Shown: one piece after another, positions 41,011 through 52,914 of the stretch | Layout: each line of letters starts with the position of its first letter | Numbering within the stretch: position 1 is the stretch's first letter | Source: Rachicladosporium sp. CCFEE 5018 | Lineage: Eukaryota > Ascomycota > Dothideomycetes > Cladosporiales > Cladosporiaceae | DNA: 64,000 nucleotides | Reading direction: 5' to 3' | Assembly: GCA_002077045.2 (NCBI GenBank) | Contig: KZ111190.1 | Location: 71,596 to 135,595 of the forward strand | Position numbers and translations under genes: made by a program | The notes under the pieces: model-generated | Databases searched by the model: none | Seen by the model: the letters and a program-made list of their open reading frames with translations, nothing else | What the model was told of the DNA's origin: nothing

Positions 41011-42865
41011 TCACCGGAAAGCAGGATGCTTCCAATCCAGATCTTGAATCGCTTTATCGCTGAGACCGTCGAGCTCAGAGTCGATGTCTTTGCTTTCGCG
41101 CTTCTTGTTATCCATCCTGTGGCGCGGTATCAGTCACGGTACCAATGGCGCTCAAATTTGCGGCATCAACTCACTTGACGAAGAAGTACATCCCAATGCT
41201 CAATAGCAGGATGACAGTCGCGGTGGCTAGGTTGAGGCCGTTACCGATATGGTAGTTTGGAGTGTCGAAAGGCAAGCTAATTCCTTGTCAGCCAAGCTCA
41301 ACCCTTCCATCATACGAGTGACTTACAAAGCCCAGGTCGAGATCAGGCCACCAATGTTGCCGAACATTACGTTCGTTCCGATGGCAGCCGCTCTTGCGGT
41401 ATCTGATACAACATTCGCAGATACTTGCGCGTTCGTGAGCGCACCGAACGAGAATGCTCCCGTGGTGATCAAGAAGGTTGCGCCATATCGAACCTGAGCT
41501 TCGGTCGAAGCCAGGAACATGATGTATCCAGTCATCACTATCGGATAGTCAGTGACGATTCTTTCCACATATGCCATGATCTACTTACTAAAAGGAGCGC
41601 TCAGGATGAAAAGCCAGGTCCGATTGTCCAGCCGCCACGAAGCGAATGGCACGAGCACGGTGAAGAAAGCGCCGACGATGTAAGGCGGCACAGTTCGAAG
41701 CTGCTGCGAGACGACGGTATTCTTCGGGTAGATCGTGCGGACGATCGTAGGCAGGAAGAAAGCTAGGCCTTGCACTGTAACGTTATCCAGCAGGAAGATG
41801 AAGGAGGTGAGAAGGGTCATGGGGCTGAATATGCCCTTCAACATCTTGGCCGTGTCGATCTTGTCAAGCACCTCGGTCGTGCCAACACGTTCTGACTTGA
41901 CTCTGGCAATTGCGAGGTCACGCTCTTCCTGAGTAAGCCACTTTGCCGTCGCCGGTCGGTCTGTAAGGGTGAAGAAGCCAATGATCGCCAAACCGCAGGT
42001 AATGATACCCTCGATCACGAAGATCATTCGCCAGCTATGCAGCGACCCGAAGCTTTCGAGCTTCAGAATGCCAGATGCCAGTAGACCTCCAAAGGCGCCT
42101 GCGAGTGGTGCCATGACGATGTACAGAGACAGGCGGAAGGCGAGCTCACTGCGGCGATACCAGCGTGAGAGATAGTACGCAATACCAGGGAGCATGCCAG
42201 CTTCGAAGATGCCTAGAACGAAGCGCACACCGCACATTGCTGAGAAGTTGTGCACAAATGCGGTTCCTAGATCGTCGTTAGAGGGTTTATTAGAAGGATC
42301 AACCTGTACGGGAGGGTCCCACCAAAGCTACAGATGCCAAATAGCAGAGTGGTGCCTGGAATGAACCATCCAGGTCCGATCTTCTTGCAGAGCATGTTCG
42401 CCGGGATCTCGAAGAGAATGTAGCTGATGTAGAAGCACGAAAGGACGATATTGTAATCGTAGCCGGTCATGTGGAGCTCCTTCTCGAGACCCGCGAGCTT
42501 CGCGTTACCGATATTAGCGCCTAATGTATGTCAGTATCCCAGTGGTGCGACAGGGTCGTGGAAGCGCTGATACATACGATCGATGAAGCAGAATAGGTAC
42601 AGCAGTGCCACAGTCGGTACAATCATCAAATCGATCTTCAGCCGGAGCTTGCGCTCAGCGACTGGGTCGAAGTGGACGAGCGCATTTCCATATCTTCGAT
42701 GCAGTCAGCGCATTGCTAGACCAACTGGCCACCAGCTGCGATTTCGACATACCTATCAGTGGCAGCGTGGCCACGCTCCGCAGCCTCGTGCGCAGTCTCT
42801 TCGATTCCACTGACATGGTGCTTTTCATTAGGTACGCGATGCGTCGAAGAATCCGGCGAAGCCAT
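41011..42865 (-). CDS. MFS anion:cation symporter (nicotinate/allantoate permease type), complete
   Basis: Complete counterpart of the gene cut at position 1. The start at 42865 (MASPDSS) lies in exon 1 (42753-42865). Introns follow after HAATD, after FCFIDR, and after GICSFG, then one near 41578-41590, one near 41280-41325 and a last one ending at 41117. The terminal exon 41011-41116 encodes MDNKKRESKDIDSELDGLSDKAI and ends HPAFR, the typical C terminus of this family. Central parts show GMLPGIAYYLSRWYRRSE, WRMIFVIEGIITCGLAII and LTQEERDLAIARV, all diagnostic of the TNA1/DAL5-like anion:cation symporters. The substrate may be nicotinate, another vitamin or a ureide. Only the part above 41873 has a duplicate in the window. 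Confidence 0.9.
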
Positions 42866-43644
42866 GATTTATCCGATGGACGTGAGTGTGTATTCGCGAA
42901 GTCGGTATGTACAATCGGCTGTGCAGATTTTATCGTCGTCCAACCCCTGACTTTCCTCTATCTCGTATCACGCTTTGACTCTCGGTCGTACTGTCCCGCG
43001 TGGATCAATCGTGTTGCTTGGCTCAACACTCGATCAACATCTCCAAAGTGCGCAAACAAACACCAACTTGGCTGCACCTCACGCGACAGCGCACAGCCAA
43101 TCTTATGCTCACACGAACCGCACCACACAACCAACTCCCGGCCTCGACTCCCCCGGACAAACCCCGCCGCCACATGGTACACAACGCAGAGCTTACCGTC
43201 GCGTGGTGTGGGTTGCCGCGCCTTGGCTATGCTTGGCTGTGGAGTCCAGACTTCAGCATTAGGCGAAGTAGCACCAGACAAGCCAGGGCGGTAACAGGCC
43301 GCACGAGGGTGAGCAAACGCCGGAGTCATTCGTAGACATGGATACTGTGGGCGCCGCGACGTACCGATTGGACTGGCTGCGTCGTTCGGGATGTGGTGTG
43401 GGAGGTGAAGTCGATGTACTTTACAGATCGGATCGACTGATTTCCGAGTCCCGGCGTTGGTTGCCGAACGTGAGGTTCACCGTTAGGGCTACAGCAGATG
43501 TTACTGGCGGAAAGGGACCGCGATGGTATGACAGTCAACTACACGGTACATGACATGGACGTTGGTAGTACAAATGCGACCAATTCGCTATGCTCCCCAT
43601 CCCGCTATGCACAATGCCGTGTATATGCTCCCGAAAATGCTCCA
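42866..43644. other. Intergenic: MFS promoter region (copy 2)
   Basis: Counterpart of 994-1779, with a few percent substitutions and small indels that shift every candidate ORF. No gene seen. Confidence 0.65.
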
Positions 43645-45522
43645 TCACAGCTCTCTTCTCTCCGGGAAGAGGTCCTTCTCAGTCGGGAATTGCAGATCAA
43701 ACACCCTCTCTGGCACAGGCTGGCCAAGCCAGAACGCCAGGAGCCTCCAGACCTCGATGAAAGCGATCTCGGCCAATCGTTTCGGCAGCGTCACCCAAGA
43801 CTTGAGCACGAAGATCATGGCGAGATACACTGTGCTCAGCTCCTGCTTCAACACTGACATGACAGTCTCCTCCTCGTCCTGATGCTGCCGCTCCCCGAAG
43901 GTCTCGAAGTCGTCTAGATCATCCAGATCGGGCAATGCACTCGAAGACTCCGAAGGCGAGCTGACCGGTGCAGCCGAGGACGCGGGCGCCTCAACACCAG
44001 TTGTCTCAGCCTCGACAGCTGCACGGAAGTACTCCAGTGCCTTGAGCGCAGAGCTAGTCTTGTCCAGCGTATTGATCAGGGCGACGAGCTCAGTGCGTCT
44101 GAGAAGCGGCTTCTCCTGTCCGACATCACCGTGCCCGAACTCGAACAACACCTTCAACGCAGTGCCAAACCCGTTCGTTTGCAGCTTGCCCCACAGGCGG
44201 CACTTATCACAGCCCACGCAATCCATGATGCGACTGACGTTCCTGAAGCGATTGCGAAAGTCTTCCTTCAACTCCACACCAGTCAAGGTATGATCAGTGA
44301 ACATGACGCTCTCGTCGAAGATCTTCGGTCCAGCCGGTATAGCGTCCGCGAGCACGGTGATCATCTTCTTCGTCCTCGCGTCTTGCACAGTGTCGCCGGT
44401 ACAGAAAGTGTAGTCTTGTACGTAGTCGCGAAGCTTGCCCACTGCTCGCAACAGAAAAGCGTAGTTGAAGTACAGATTCGAGATTCGCTCTGGCTTACGG
44501 TGCAGTCGGTCTTTATAGCATTGCAGATTCGGACCCCACTCGCCAGTGGTCTGGTTGAGGTAGTCGTAGCAAAGATGCGTGGAGATGGAAGTGTGCATGC
44601 CGGAGATCACGCGATGGAAGACTCGCTTCTCGAGGCACTCGTCTTCGAAGTCTGGCCCATCCTCTGCTGCGCCCGCAGACTGAGCCTGTTGTCGATCATG
44701 TGCTTTCATGACTTGCTTGAAGTCCATTGCCGCCTGCGCCTGGTTCTGCGAGAAGGGCGAGAAGGGGTCCGAATTGGGAGGGCTGGCGCTTTGGCTCTTG
44801 ATGGCTCCAGGCTTCGAGAAGCAGTTCTCCCGGTATATCGCATCCCACACCTGGTGTGCGCCTTCTCCAGAGTACCCCGTGAACCTCTCAGGGTTGTCGT
44901 TCAGACTCACATAGTCACCCTTGGTACCAGCGCCCTCATCCTCGGGCACGCAATAGTCCCTTTCGTCACACTCATCATCATACTCGACTACGCAGCTTTC
45001 GCCCACACCATCGCCCAGCTCGCCCTGTAAGGGTCTCTGTAGTTCTCGTTGCTCCTTTCTAGGTGGATGCTTCGCCTTCGGGCCCTCCAATCGACTAAGC
45101 TCCTCCGCCTTCCAGATATCTGGTATGTCTCCCTCGTTCTCAATCGTGGTCACTGCACATGCTATGTTCCCACATAGCCCGTTCTCGTCGCTCCAAAACG
45201 GGCATTGTTTATCGTACAGATTCAGTCGGTAGTAGGAGAAGAAGTCGGTGTTGTTTGCTAGACTCCGGACATAAGGATGAAGTCGTGTATTCAGCTGATC
45301 GAGATCGGCGTAGGAGGCACATGCGTCCGAGACTTTGGCCTTGGGTTCGAACTGGAAGTATATGAGATGTGTTCGCGTTTTGCAAGCAAGAGAGATAGGA
45401 CTTACAGCGCAGACATCTGGACTTGCTTGCGAAGGTGTTGCAGCAGCCGCGCGGACCAAGCAGTGGTCGCTGAAGAGGGCGAACACCGCGAGATAGAATG
45501 CGCGGGACGTAGAAGACTTCAT
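43645..45522 (-). CDS. ERO1: Endoplasmic reticulum oxidoreductin 1 (copy 2)
   Basis: Second copy of ERO1, also 625 codons as an unspliced frame and 607 after removal of the same 54-nt in-frame intron (GTAAGT...CTTCCAG, about 45352-45405). The shuttle cysteines CGNIAC, active-site CVGCDKC and signal peptide are unchanged. Protein differences from copy 1 are few (for example PTSLA/PISLA within the intron, RLHSKPE/RLHRKPE, EERRHQDEE/GERQHQDEE), although some nucleotide stretches differ by about 15 percent, mostly silently. Both copies look functional and under purifying selection. Confidence 0.95.
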   Translation of the reverse strand: MKSSTSRAFYLAVFALFSDHCLVRAAAATPSQASPDVCAVSPISLACKTRTHLIYFQFEPKAKVSDACASYADLDQLNTRLHPYVRSLANNTDFFSYYRLNLYDKQCPFWSDENGLCGNIACAVTTIENEGDIPDIWKAEELSRLEGPKAKHPPRKEQRELQRPLQGELGDGVGESCVVEYDDECDERDYCVPEDEGAGTKGDYVSLNDNPERFTGYSGEGAHQVWDAIYRENCFSKPGAIKSQSASPPNSDPFSPFSQNQAQAAMDFKQVMKAHDRQQAQSAGAAEDGPDFEDECLEKRVFHRVISGMHTSISTHLCYDYLNQTTGEWGPNLQCYKDRLHRKPERISNLYFNYAFLLRAVGKLRDYVQDYTFCTGDTVQDARTKKMITVLADAIPAGPKIFDESVMFTDHTLTGVELKEDFRNRFRNVSRIMDCVGCDKCRLWGKLQTNGFGTALKVLFEFGHGDVGQEKPLLRRTELVALINTLDKTSSALKALEYFRAAVEAETTGVEAPASSAAPVSSPSESSSALPDLDDLDDFETFGERQHQDEEETVMSVLKQELSTVYLAMIFVLKSWVTLPKRLAEIAFIEVWRLLAFWLGQPVPERVFDLQFPTEKDLFPERREL

Positions 45523-46762
45523 CTCGGTCCAGTGCTCAACTGTGCAAGTCCAAAGTCAGCACTGTTGCAGAGGAATCGCATTACACACCTTTGCTTACAA
45601 GGAGAAACCGAGCAGTCACTGCCGTCGACGTCTCGTTTCAATGGCTGTTCAGGCTCCGTTGCGGATGCGGTCAAGTGTCCGGAACAAGAAGAAGACAAAG
45701 GAGGATTCGGTGAGGATTAGTAAGTAACGAGCGATCGAGTCTGTAGAGACTCATGTGTGTACAGAGATGTAGAAGAGTACTAGAGACGGCAAGAGGCAGT
45801 CTTACATTGTTAGTAGGCTGATTACAGATCGCCCTCGTCAGACATTGAATGTTCCGTGATCCGTCGTGGTCATGAAAGGTGGCTTTGACGATTCAGGAAC
45901 GTGGCACTGTGGCGTAGAAGGTGCGCCCCGACCCGTCGACTTCTTTCCGAATTCGACCTCTTTGACAGAACTGATTTGTTCCTGCCACTGACTTAGATCA
46001 TCGAGTTTCTACACTGGCAGCGTGCTTCCAGACTCACAAAGTGCACAGCGAGAAGCTCAATTGAGTCTTCGCTATCAACATGAGCTAAAGAAGACCTTGC
46101 ATCACAGCGGCATCCTCGCAATGAGATTTCCTCCTGGCTTTGAAAAGGTCTACTTTCGCATACTGTAACGGAAGGACAGCCTCCCACTATTAGTTTGAGC
46201 ACCACCTATGGATATGTTCGACAGTCTTCGCAGTCACGAGGAATTGCTGCGGCCTTCCCCCTCAAATCAGGTCAGCAACCTCCCATTCCCTCCCAGCATC
46301 AAGCCAGCACCAGCAGCACACAATGATGAGATTCCATCACCCATATAGCCTTAGGAAGAGCCGTATGAACCACGATGCATCGACAAATGCCCAATCGTAA
46401 TGTTTAGAAAAGGGAGTCTGAAATCTCAGCTGCTATCCACTGATACCACGAAACAACAAGATCTGGTACAGGACACTGACTCTGATCTTGTAGGCAACGA
46501 TTACTGGAATGTGCATTCCGTACTGGCCTCAAGGCTGAGGGTCACGCAGGTGGGCAGCCGTAGGGGTAGTGAAAAGGATATTGCTCAGGCCCACCGCGTC
46601 AAGTGCAGACAACGGCGAATCACGCTTTGGGAAAGAAGACTTGTAGAGCCAGTGCACCCTTATCCTATCTTACTCCAATCGAATCACACAAAATCACAAG
46701 AAGTACATCGCTTTCGCTGCGTCTCAATCGTCATCAAAGTCCCTCCCTTTCGACCCATCCCC
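45523..46762. other. Intergenic: ERO1 promoter side (copy 2), with a block unrelated to copy 1
   Basis: Counterpart of 3658-4905. Flanks align, but about 45962-46265 is unrelated to 4098-4400. The frame starting at 46400 differs from copy 1 after a 5-nt deletion and is not called a gene. Confidence 0.65.
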
Positions 46763-48034
46763 TCACCGCTGCGCCGTTCTAGCAGCCTCCAGCTCCCCCG
46801 GCGTCCTATCAACCCCCTGCGGCGCTCCAGCCTGTGCCTGCTCCCCTCGTCGTCCAAACACGCCAGGTAACCTCACAGTCGGCAGCCGCTCTCTCCAACC
46901 AGCACCCTGCCTCGTTTGCTCTCCCTCCATCGGCTCTTCCCTCCGCACAGCGAATGGGCTTGGCCGATCCCGCCCGGCGAAACCCATAGGTCCCATGACG
47001 AACATTCTCGGCCGGAACGGCATCGCGCCACGTCCACCCATCCACACGCCTTGCGGCTGCGCTGGCATACCCAGCAGTGCTGCGGCTCTCGCTTCCTCTG
47101 CATCAGAGCGAGGTTTCGGCACGTAGTAGTCTGCTTTACACAGCGGGCAGCACGCCCGTCGGGAAGTAAGCCAAGGGTCCACGCAAGCGGCATGAAAAGC
47201 GTGGCCGCAGGTCAGTCCACGGACGTCGTCGGTATCTTCGAGCGTGTCGAGGCAGATCGCGCAGCAGTCGCCAGGAGTGGCGAGGAGTTCGGGTGCAGTG
47301 GCAGCCGTGGCTATTGGGTCGTCTTCATCTTCCTCGAGTTCGTCGAGAGAGGTGCGGCGGGCAGGCGTCGTGGGAGCTACTGGGGTGGTGGTGTCGTGCG
47401 TCATCTGTTTCTCGGGTGTCGAAGGGCTCGCGGCAGCAGCGGAGGACTCTTCGCCGCCTATTGTCTTTGCGAGTGCTGCTTCTCGTGCCATACTCAGCGC
47501 TGTAGTTGGGCGCGCAGTGTCTTCGCTTTGTCGCTCGTTGACGGTCGCAAGTGGACTGCTCGGTGCGTCCTTGATGCTAGCAGGGCGACTCAATGACGCA
47601 GTAACACCACCTGCAGCTGGCAGACCCTCAGCCTCTCGTGTAGATCGCCATGTCTTGTACTTTGTAAGTGGGAAGCGCTCGTTCACTTCCTCCATCGACA
47701 TGAGCTTCTTCTCTCGTCTCCTCCTGTGTGGTCGCGGCATCTGCGACAGGTCGATAGGTTCGCCATTCTCGCCCATCGCTCGCATCTGTCGGTTGCGCTG
47801 GTTGTATCGGAAGCAGTACTTGACGCCGACAATGATCCTGGAGTGAATTGTCAGTTATGGTCGCGTCCATACTCGTACCCACAACCGAACGTACCATAAG
47901 TTCGTGAAGACCACGCCGAATCCCAGTGCCACAAAGAACAGCAATGGGGAGCTCGTCGGCCCACCACCACCAGGCTGTCCAGTCTGCGTTGGCGATGTAC
48001 TCGGCGCACTCGCCGTAGAGGTCGTGGACGACAT
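46763..48034 (-). CDS. Membrane-anchored RING-H2 E3 ubiquitin ligase (copy 2)
   Basis: Same two-exon structure as 4906-6177: an N-terminal exon ending at 48034 with one membrane helix, then the exon with the basic patch, disordered region and RING-H2 finger (CAICLD, CGHAFHAACVDPW, CCPLC). 404 residues. Differences are conservative and mainly in disordered parts (EDVNERF/EEVNERF, GTQAQVG/GEQAQAG). All zinc ligands are kept. Confidence 0.9.
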
Positions 48035-49155
48035 CTTGCCTCTATGCGCTCCTGCTTATCGCCAGGGATCGCAAGTGTATTCAACTAGCGACCGCCCTGG
48101 TAATGAGATGTTTCCTTTGATCAACGCTATTGTCCTGAATGACCAGTGCGCAGTGAATGCTGTCGTCGAGCCGATGCTGACAGGGCCTCCAGAATGCGAT
48201 TGCGAAGTAATGCGGCGTATAGCGACGGACCTATATGCTCGAAGTCCAAGGTCGAGTATCAGATGCGCAGTCGTCTACAATCCTCCAAGTGACGATATGT
48301 TGTTAATGACGCCAAGTCCTCTGCCTCGTGGCAAACACCAATCCTCCCGCTCTTGGACTCTGTCGTCGAGGTGTGGATGGTATGTCGATCTCGCGGCGCA
48401 GTGCAGCTCCGGTCCCGGCGTGTCGTGTGTTGATCTCTCGCCCTAGTTCACTACAATGTCCCCAATGCTGTGCTTCACGTCCAAAACAATACCAACCGAC
48501 GGTCTTTCACCTCCCAAGACCTCAGCAGTGGCAAAGGTGTCCGCTTACCGGCACAATCGAAGGTGTAGTGATCGAGTGCTTGTCCACGGGACTGGCTGAC
48601 GCCGGGACCAATAACCTTGGCACGATTGATCGGCGCTAACTATCTCGAGACTGGTGCAAAAATCAAGACTCGCGGCGGGTGGGGTCGACCACATCATGGG
48701 TTTCTGTCTAAGCACGAGCTCGAGCAGGTATTTGCATGCACGTTGGACTGAGGCAGATGGAAGATCTGGAGATGTCACCGCGGAGAGATGTGAAGTAATG
48801 GAATTGTCGTCGTTGCCTTGTGGATGCAGGCCGGAGCGACATAAGACTATCAATACATGGTCATAGTTTTACAGTAGACCACATGTAATATTGCAGTAGA
48901 TTACGGCTTATTATCTTACTTAGCGCCCATAGAAACACAAGGCCATTAAATTGTCGTATGCGAGTTGTTACTTACACGTCGATAAGCGAGGGCATTTGTG
49001 TTGAGGTCGAGGAGTAATAGCTACGTAAATTGCGTCCTATCCGTACTGTGCGTATTGCTTGTAGTAACATACGCTTTCGCAGTTTCTCAAGCAGAACAAC
49101 AACTGTAAGCACCCAGACACTGACCAATTGTAGCAGCACATTTCCTCCATGCAGC
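48035..49155. other. Divergent promoter region of RING E3 and CaCA genes (copy 2)
   Basis: 1.1 kb counterpart of 6178-7316, with several indels around 48970-49070. No gene seen. Confidence 0.6.
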
Positions 49156-50490
49156 ATGCCGGATGGGGAAGTTATCGCCTTCAGTGCTGCATCTTTTGTT
49201 TGTGCGCTCTTTGTGCTTGAATCTGGCGCCGACAAATTCATCGACCATACTGCCATTGTTGCAAGGCGTACTGGAGTCTCCCAAACCGTTATCGCTCTAC
49301 TCACTGCAGGCGCGGAGTGGGAAGAGGTAGAAACGGAGTCTTGGTCGTTGTGAAGCAATATACGCTGACTTACTATGTAGTTAGCTGTCGTGGTCTTCTC
49401 AATTGCTCATCACCGCCCATCTCTCGCCCTTGGCAATGTTGTCGGTTCGGCAATCTCCAATATCCTCGGCGCTTTCTCGCTCGGTCTACTCTTCCACAAA
49501 GATGATACGGCTGTATTCGACCGCAGTTCAAGGCTGTATTCCCTGCTGCTCGTAGCCATAACCAGCCTGGCAGCTGCGCTTTTGAGCTTCGGGCGCCCTA
49601 CGGCGTGGAAAGCCTTCGGTGGCATCACTATTGGCCTCTTTGCTATCTACGTCTTCTCTATTGCCTGGGCGATCAGCAAAGGCCGTATAGCGGCGCCAGA
49701 GCTATCCGACAGCGATGATAGCGACTCTGAAGTAGATGACGCGCAAGGAAACCCTCCTGAAAGGGCGAGTGTTGCTTCGCGCCAGCAAGGAGACGCAAGT
49801 GTCGAACATTTGCGAGAACCGTTGCTAGGCAATGGGAACGCCCAGAACACGACCAGGCCCGTGTTTGCTCGATCATCTCGTGAAGAAACGTTCTCTCCAG
49901 GCTCTCCTGCAACCGAGCTCCCTGGCAGTCGTGCGCAAAGATCATTACAGCATGGCCTTACGTATCACGTGGGGCTCCTTTCCGTCGGGTTCATTGCACT
50001 CCTCGTGAGCGCATATGTTCTCTCACAAGCAGCATCGACGCTGGCCACTGAATTTGGGATATCAGATGTCCTCTTTGGCATTATCATACTGTCCATTGCA
50101 ACCACCGTACCCGAGAAGTTCATCGCCGCAGTTAGTGGTTCCAGGGGCCACATGGGAATCATGGTTGCCAATACCGTGGGTAGTAACATCTTCCTGCTAA
50201 CGTTGTGCATGGGAATAATATTCATGACCACGGACGGAGAAATGATTGAAGATTCTATCAATCTCTCTGAGATCGGCGTCATGCTTGGGTCTACAGTATG
50301 GATGACATTCAGCATATGGTACGGAGCGAGGTGGGGCGCGGTATATCGGGGCTGCTATGTTGGCAGTCTATATTGTCTTCATCGTTTTGGAATTTACCTT
50401 ATTGCGATAAGTATAGTCTTGAGCAATCTCTGTAGCCTCTTTAAGATGCGTCAGTCCAGAGTCACTTTGTTTACACCTGGGTTCACTTGA
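49156..50490 (+). CDS. Ca2+/cation exchanger, CaCA family (copy 2), C terminus frameshifted
   Basis: Same start (MPDGEVIAF), same 54-nt intron (49327-49380, donor GTAGAA) and the same two exchanger repeats as 7317-8570. A 1-nt insertion near 50329-50337 (copy 1 GCGAGAAGGGCG, copy 2 GCGAGGTGGGGCG) changes the frame after FSIWYGAR. The final helix of copy 1 (TGAAMLAAYIVFIVLEF) is replaced by an unrelated tail that includes CLHRFGIYLIAISIVL and runs 27 residues longer, to 426. The bases encoding the old helix are still well conserved, so the frameshift is recent or a sequencing error. Transport by this copy may be impaired. Confidence 0.85.
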
Positions 50491-50697
50491 CTATGTATTG
50501 CTGAAACGGCGCTTGAGAAGCATTTAGAAAAGTGATAGTGAGATGGAAATGCAAAGGTGTCTCGTCACACTGGGCGTCTCTCCACACCGGGACGGACGAT
50601 AGATGGTAAGATGGTATTTTGATCGTCTATGGAGCAGCTACGTGTAGCCTGTCTATGCCAATGTCTTTCCTCAACGCCAATCAATGCACTCTAGTGG

Positions 50698-51822
50698 CTA
50701 CCGAAAGCCAGCCTTGCGACCAGGTCTCTCCTCTTCGTCGTCAGTTCCTCCGTCGCCAACATCGAACACATCCGTCTCCGCGGCATCCTCATCGTCCGTA
50801 AACTCATCTCGATACCCGTCCTCCGCATCCTCATCAGCATAAGCAGTATGCAACGACATATCGTCATCCCCTTGCCGAAAGCCAGATCGCACACCTCCCT
50901 CATCTCCCGACCGTCTCCCTGCTTCTCCTCCAGCAGCAGCCTCTTCTTCCCTCTCCAGCTCCTCAGCCCTAGCCTTCGTTCTCGTCCAAATGAACCATCC
51001 AGTCGCGATCCCCGCAGCCATGCCGAGCAGAATACTAGCATAGCTTACAGCCTTGGTCTTCGCGTCCATCTTCGTCTCTGCCAGCTGCCCGATTTGCCGT
51101 CCAATAAAGACATGCAGCAGCAGTTTCGGCGTGACCGCAGCCGTCGCCAGCGCAAAGTTATACCACGTCACTGTCGGTATTGTGCTGATCGCACCATTGC
51201 TGAGACTGTAGGGTAGTGGGCACAGTCGGATCATCATGAGCAGCTTCAGACCATCGTGTTTCAATACCAAGCTCAGCGCAGCGAACTGCTTGTTCTTGTC
51301 CGTCATACGCCCGACGAAGCTCTTGAGCAGTGTTCGACTGACGATGAAGCTGAGCGTGCTCCCTAGCACCGTGGCCGTGCTGACAATGAACCACCCGTGC
51401 ATGCCGTACACAAATCCCGCAAGCGTAACGCAAGTCGAGTACCCTATCATCGGTGGGAAGGAGACCAGTATAGTCATGAACCACAGTATCAGCCATCCTC
51501 CTGGGAGTGCGCGCCAACTCACAGCCACGGGCTTCAGACGTGCGAAGACCTTCTCATGGTAGATGAACGTCAGGACCAGGCCGGCTATGAGCGCAACGTT
51601 CAGGGCTACCAGTGCAGCTTGTTGGAGGGGTGGAAGGCGTAGGAAGGCGCGGAGAAATCGGTCGTTGTAGGCTTGTATCGTGTCAAGTGTGCCTTTCCGG
51701 CGAGGGGAGGCATTCGGACGTCGGCGGGTGAATGAGGAAGTTGAGCGGCTGAGAGGTTCGTCTTCGATATCTTCGTCGGTCGGAAGGGCTAGGGAGCGCG
51801 GGTTGGGGGTGTTGTCTGGCAT
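50698..51822 (-). CDS. TVP38: TVP38/VTT-domain Golgi membrane protein (copy 2)
   Basis: 374 residues, the same length as 8858-9982 and almost the same protein (DQDIEDE/DEDIEDE, ALIVG/ALIAG, EEEGAAG/EEEAAAG, AERDVF/AETDVF). The VTT block and all helices are kept. A patch at about 51070-51180 differs at many silent sites, while the flanks are nearly identical. Confidence 0.93.
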   Translation of the reverse strand: MPDNTPNPRSLALPTDEDIEDEPLSRSTSSFTRRRPNASPRRKGTLDTIQAYNDRFLRAFLRLPPLQQAALVALNVALIAGLVLTFIYHEKVFARLKPVAVSWRALPGGWLILWFMTILVSFPPMIGYSTCVTLAGFVYGMHGWFIVSTATVLGSTLSFIVSRTLLKSFVGRMTDKNKQFAALSLVLKHDGLKLLMMIRLCPLPYSLSNGAISTIPTVTWYNFALATAAVTPKLLLHVFIGRQIGQLAETKMDAKTKAVSYASILLGMAAGIATGWFIWTRTKARAEELEREEEAAAGGEAGRRSGDEGGVRSGFRQGDDDMSLHTAYADEDAEDGYRDEFTDDEDAAETDVFDVGDGGTDDEEERPGRKAGFR

Positions 51823-52228
51823 CGTTGGCGACTGTTGAGGAGATACCGAGAGTCGGCCGCAATTAATGCGACAAAGAATTGTTCAGGTGAAGGAAATGCG
51901 GAGACGAAGGCTAGGCCTGGCGCCTGATTGAGGTTGAGGCTAAGGATGCATTGGCGCTGTGCCTCGAGTAATCGCGAGGCCAGGCGCTCGAATGCGCGAA
52001 GGAGCTGATCCCGCGCGCTTCGTATCCGAATGGATGCGAGACAGTCAGCGATGATGTAACTTGCGCCGGCTGTGCCTGCCTTTGTTTGCTCGGCAGACGG
52101 AGCCCGGCGCGGCTCAGTGCCGAGTAATGTGAGAAAGTCTGTCTTGCGCTCTCGAACTCGAATGCTGGAGATATGAGCATTATCAATTCACGGGCCACTA
52201 ATCAACTCCCGCTTTCGTGGTCTTTACA
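51823..52228. other. Divergent promoter region of TVP38 and mL53 (copy 2)
   Basis: 406 bases. The TVP38 half aligns to copy 1; the 80 or so bases before the mL53 ATG do not. No gene seen. Confidence 0.55.
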
Positions 52229-52576
52229 ATGCTCACCAAATACCTCACCTCGATCTCCACCTCCTTCTCGCCCTTCTCCCCCAAATCTGGCAAGACCGCG
52301 CGGAATTTCCTCGCCCTACTCCCGCCCAATGCCCGAAGTACGATGAGCATAGATGTCAAGCTCCTAAACAGGGACCAAGCGCACATGCCCGCAGTGCTTC
52401 AACTGAAGTTCAGTACGTGGACTCGCGATATGTGCACGCGGCTGGAAGCTAATGTAATAACAGAGGATGGCAAGGAGATGGCGCTCGATCTAGAGAAGAT
52501 GAAGATTCGAGACATCCAAGCGGAGGTCGATAGGCATTCTCGTGTCCTCAAGAGAGGAGAGGAGCTCAGTGGCTGA
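52229..52576 (+). CDS. MRPL44: Mitochondrial large-subunit ribosomal protein mL53 (copy 2)
   Basis: Exons 52229-52412 and 52464-52576 give the same 98-residue protein as copy 1 apart from the last residues (GEELSG/GEELNG). The intron is 51 nt (GTACGT...AACAG), divisible by three and without a stop, so a gene caller would fuse it into the protein (adding TWTRDMCTRLEAN). In copy 1 the intron is 62 nt. Silent differences between the two coding sequences are frequent, showing protein-level constraint. Confidence 0.9.
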   Translation: MLTKYLTSISTSFSPFSPKSGKTARNFLALLPPNARSTMSIDVKLLNRDQAHMPAVLQLKFSTWTRDMCTRLEANVITEDGKEMALDLEKMKIRDIQAEVDRHSRVLKRGEELSG

Positions 52577-52914
52577 GCGCGTTGCATGGCTGGCAGGAGA
52601 ACATCAACATCGCAACGGAGGTCAGCATGCCGTGGTGCACCAGGTGAGGAGATGTGGGTCTCGGGGGTCGACTGGAGGCAAGCCGAGTACGGGCAAGGCA
52701 GGCCGCGGATGTAGGTGAGCGGCCGAAGTCAGGGCCGGAGAGATCGCGTTCACGGCAAGACGACGAGGAAGTATGGACGATGAGAGCGATACCAGGATGG
52801 TAGAGATCATGAAGGCCTGCGATCTGGTCGTGACCGCTTTGTACACGCTACTGCGGCGCATATGTACAGGAATCAGTCCGTAGCGACGACGAGTATGGCG
52901 ACTCTCGATCAAGC
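52577..52914. other. Convergent intergenic region (copy 2)
   Basis: 338 bases between the mL53 and RTC4 stops, essentially unrelated to copy 1 at 10719-11115. No gene seen. Confidence 0.55.
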
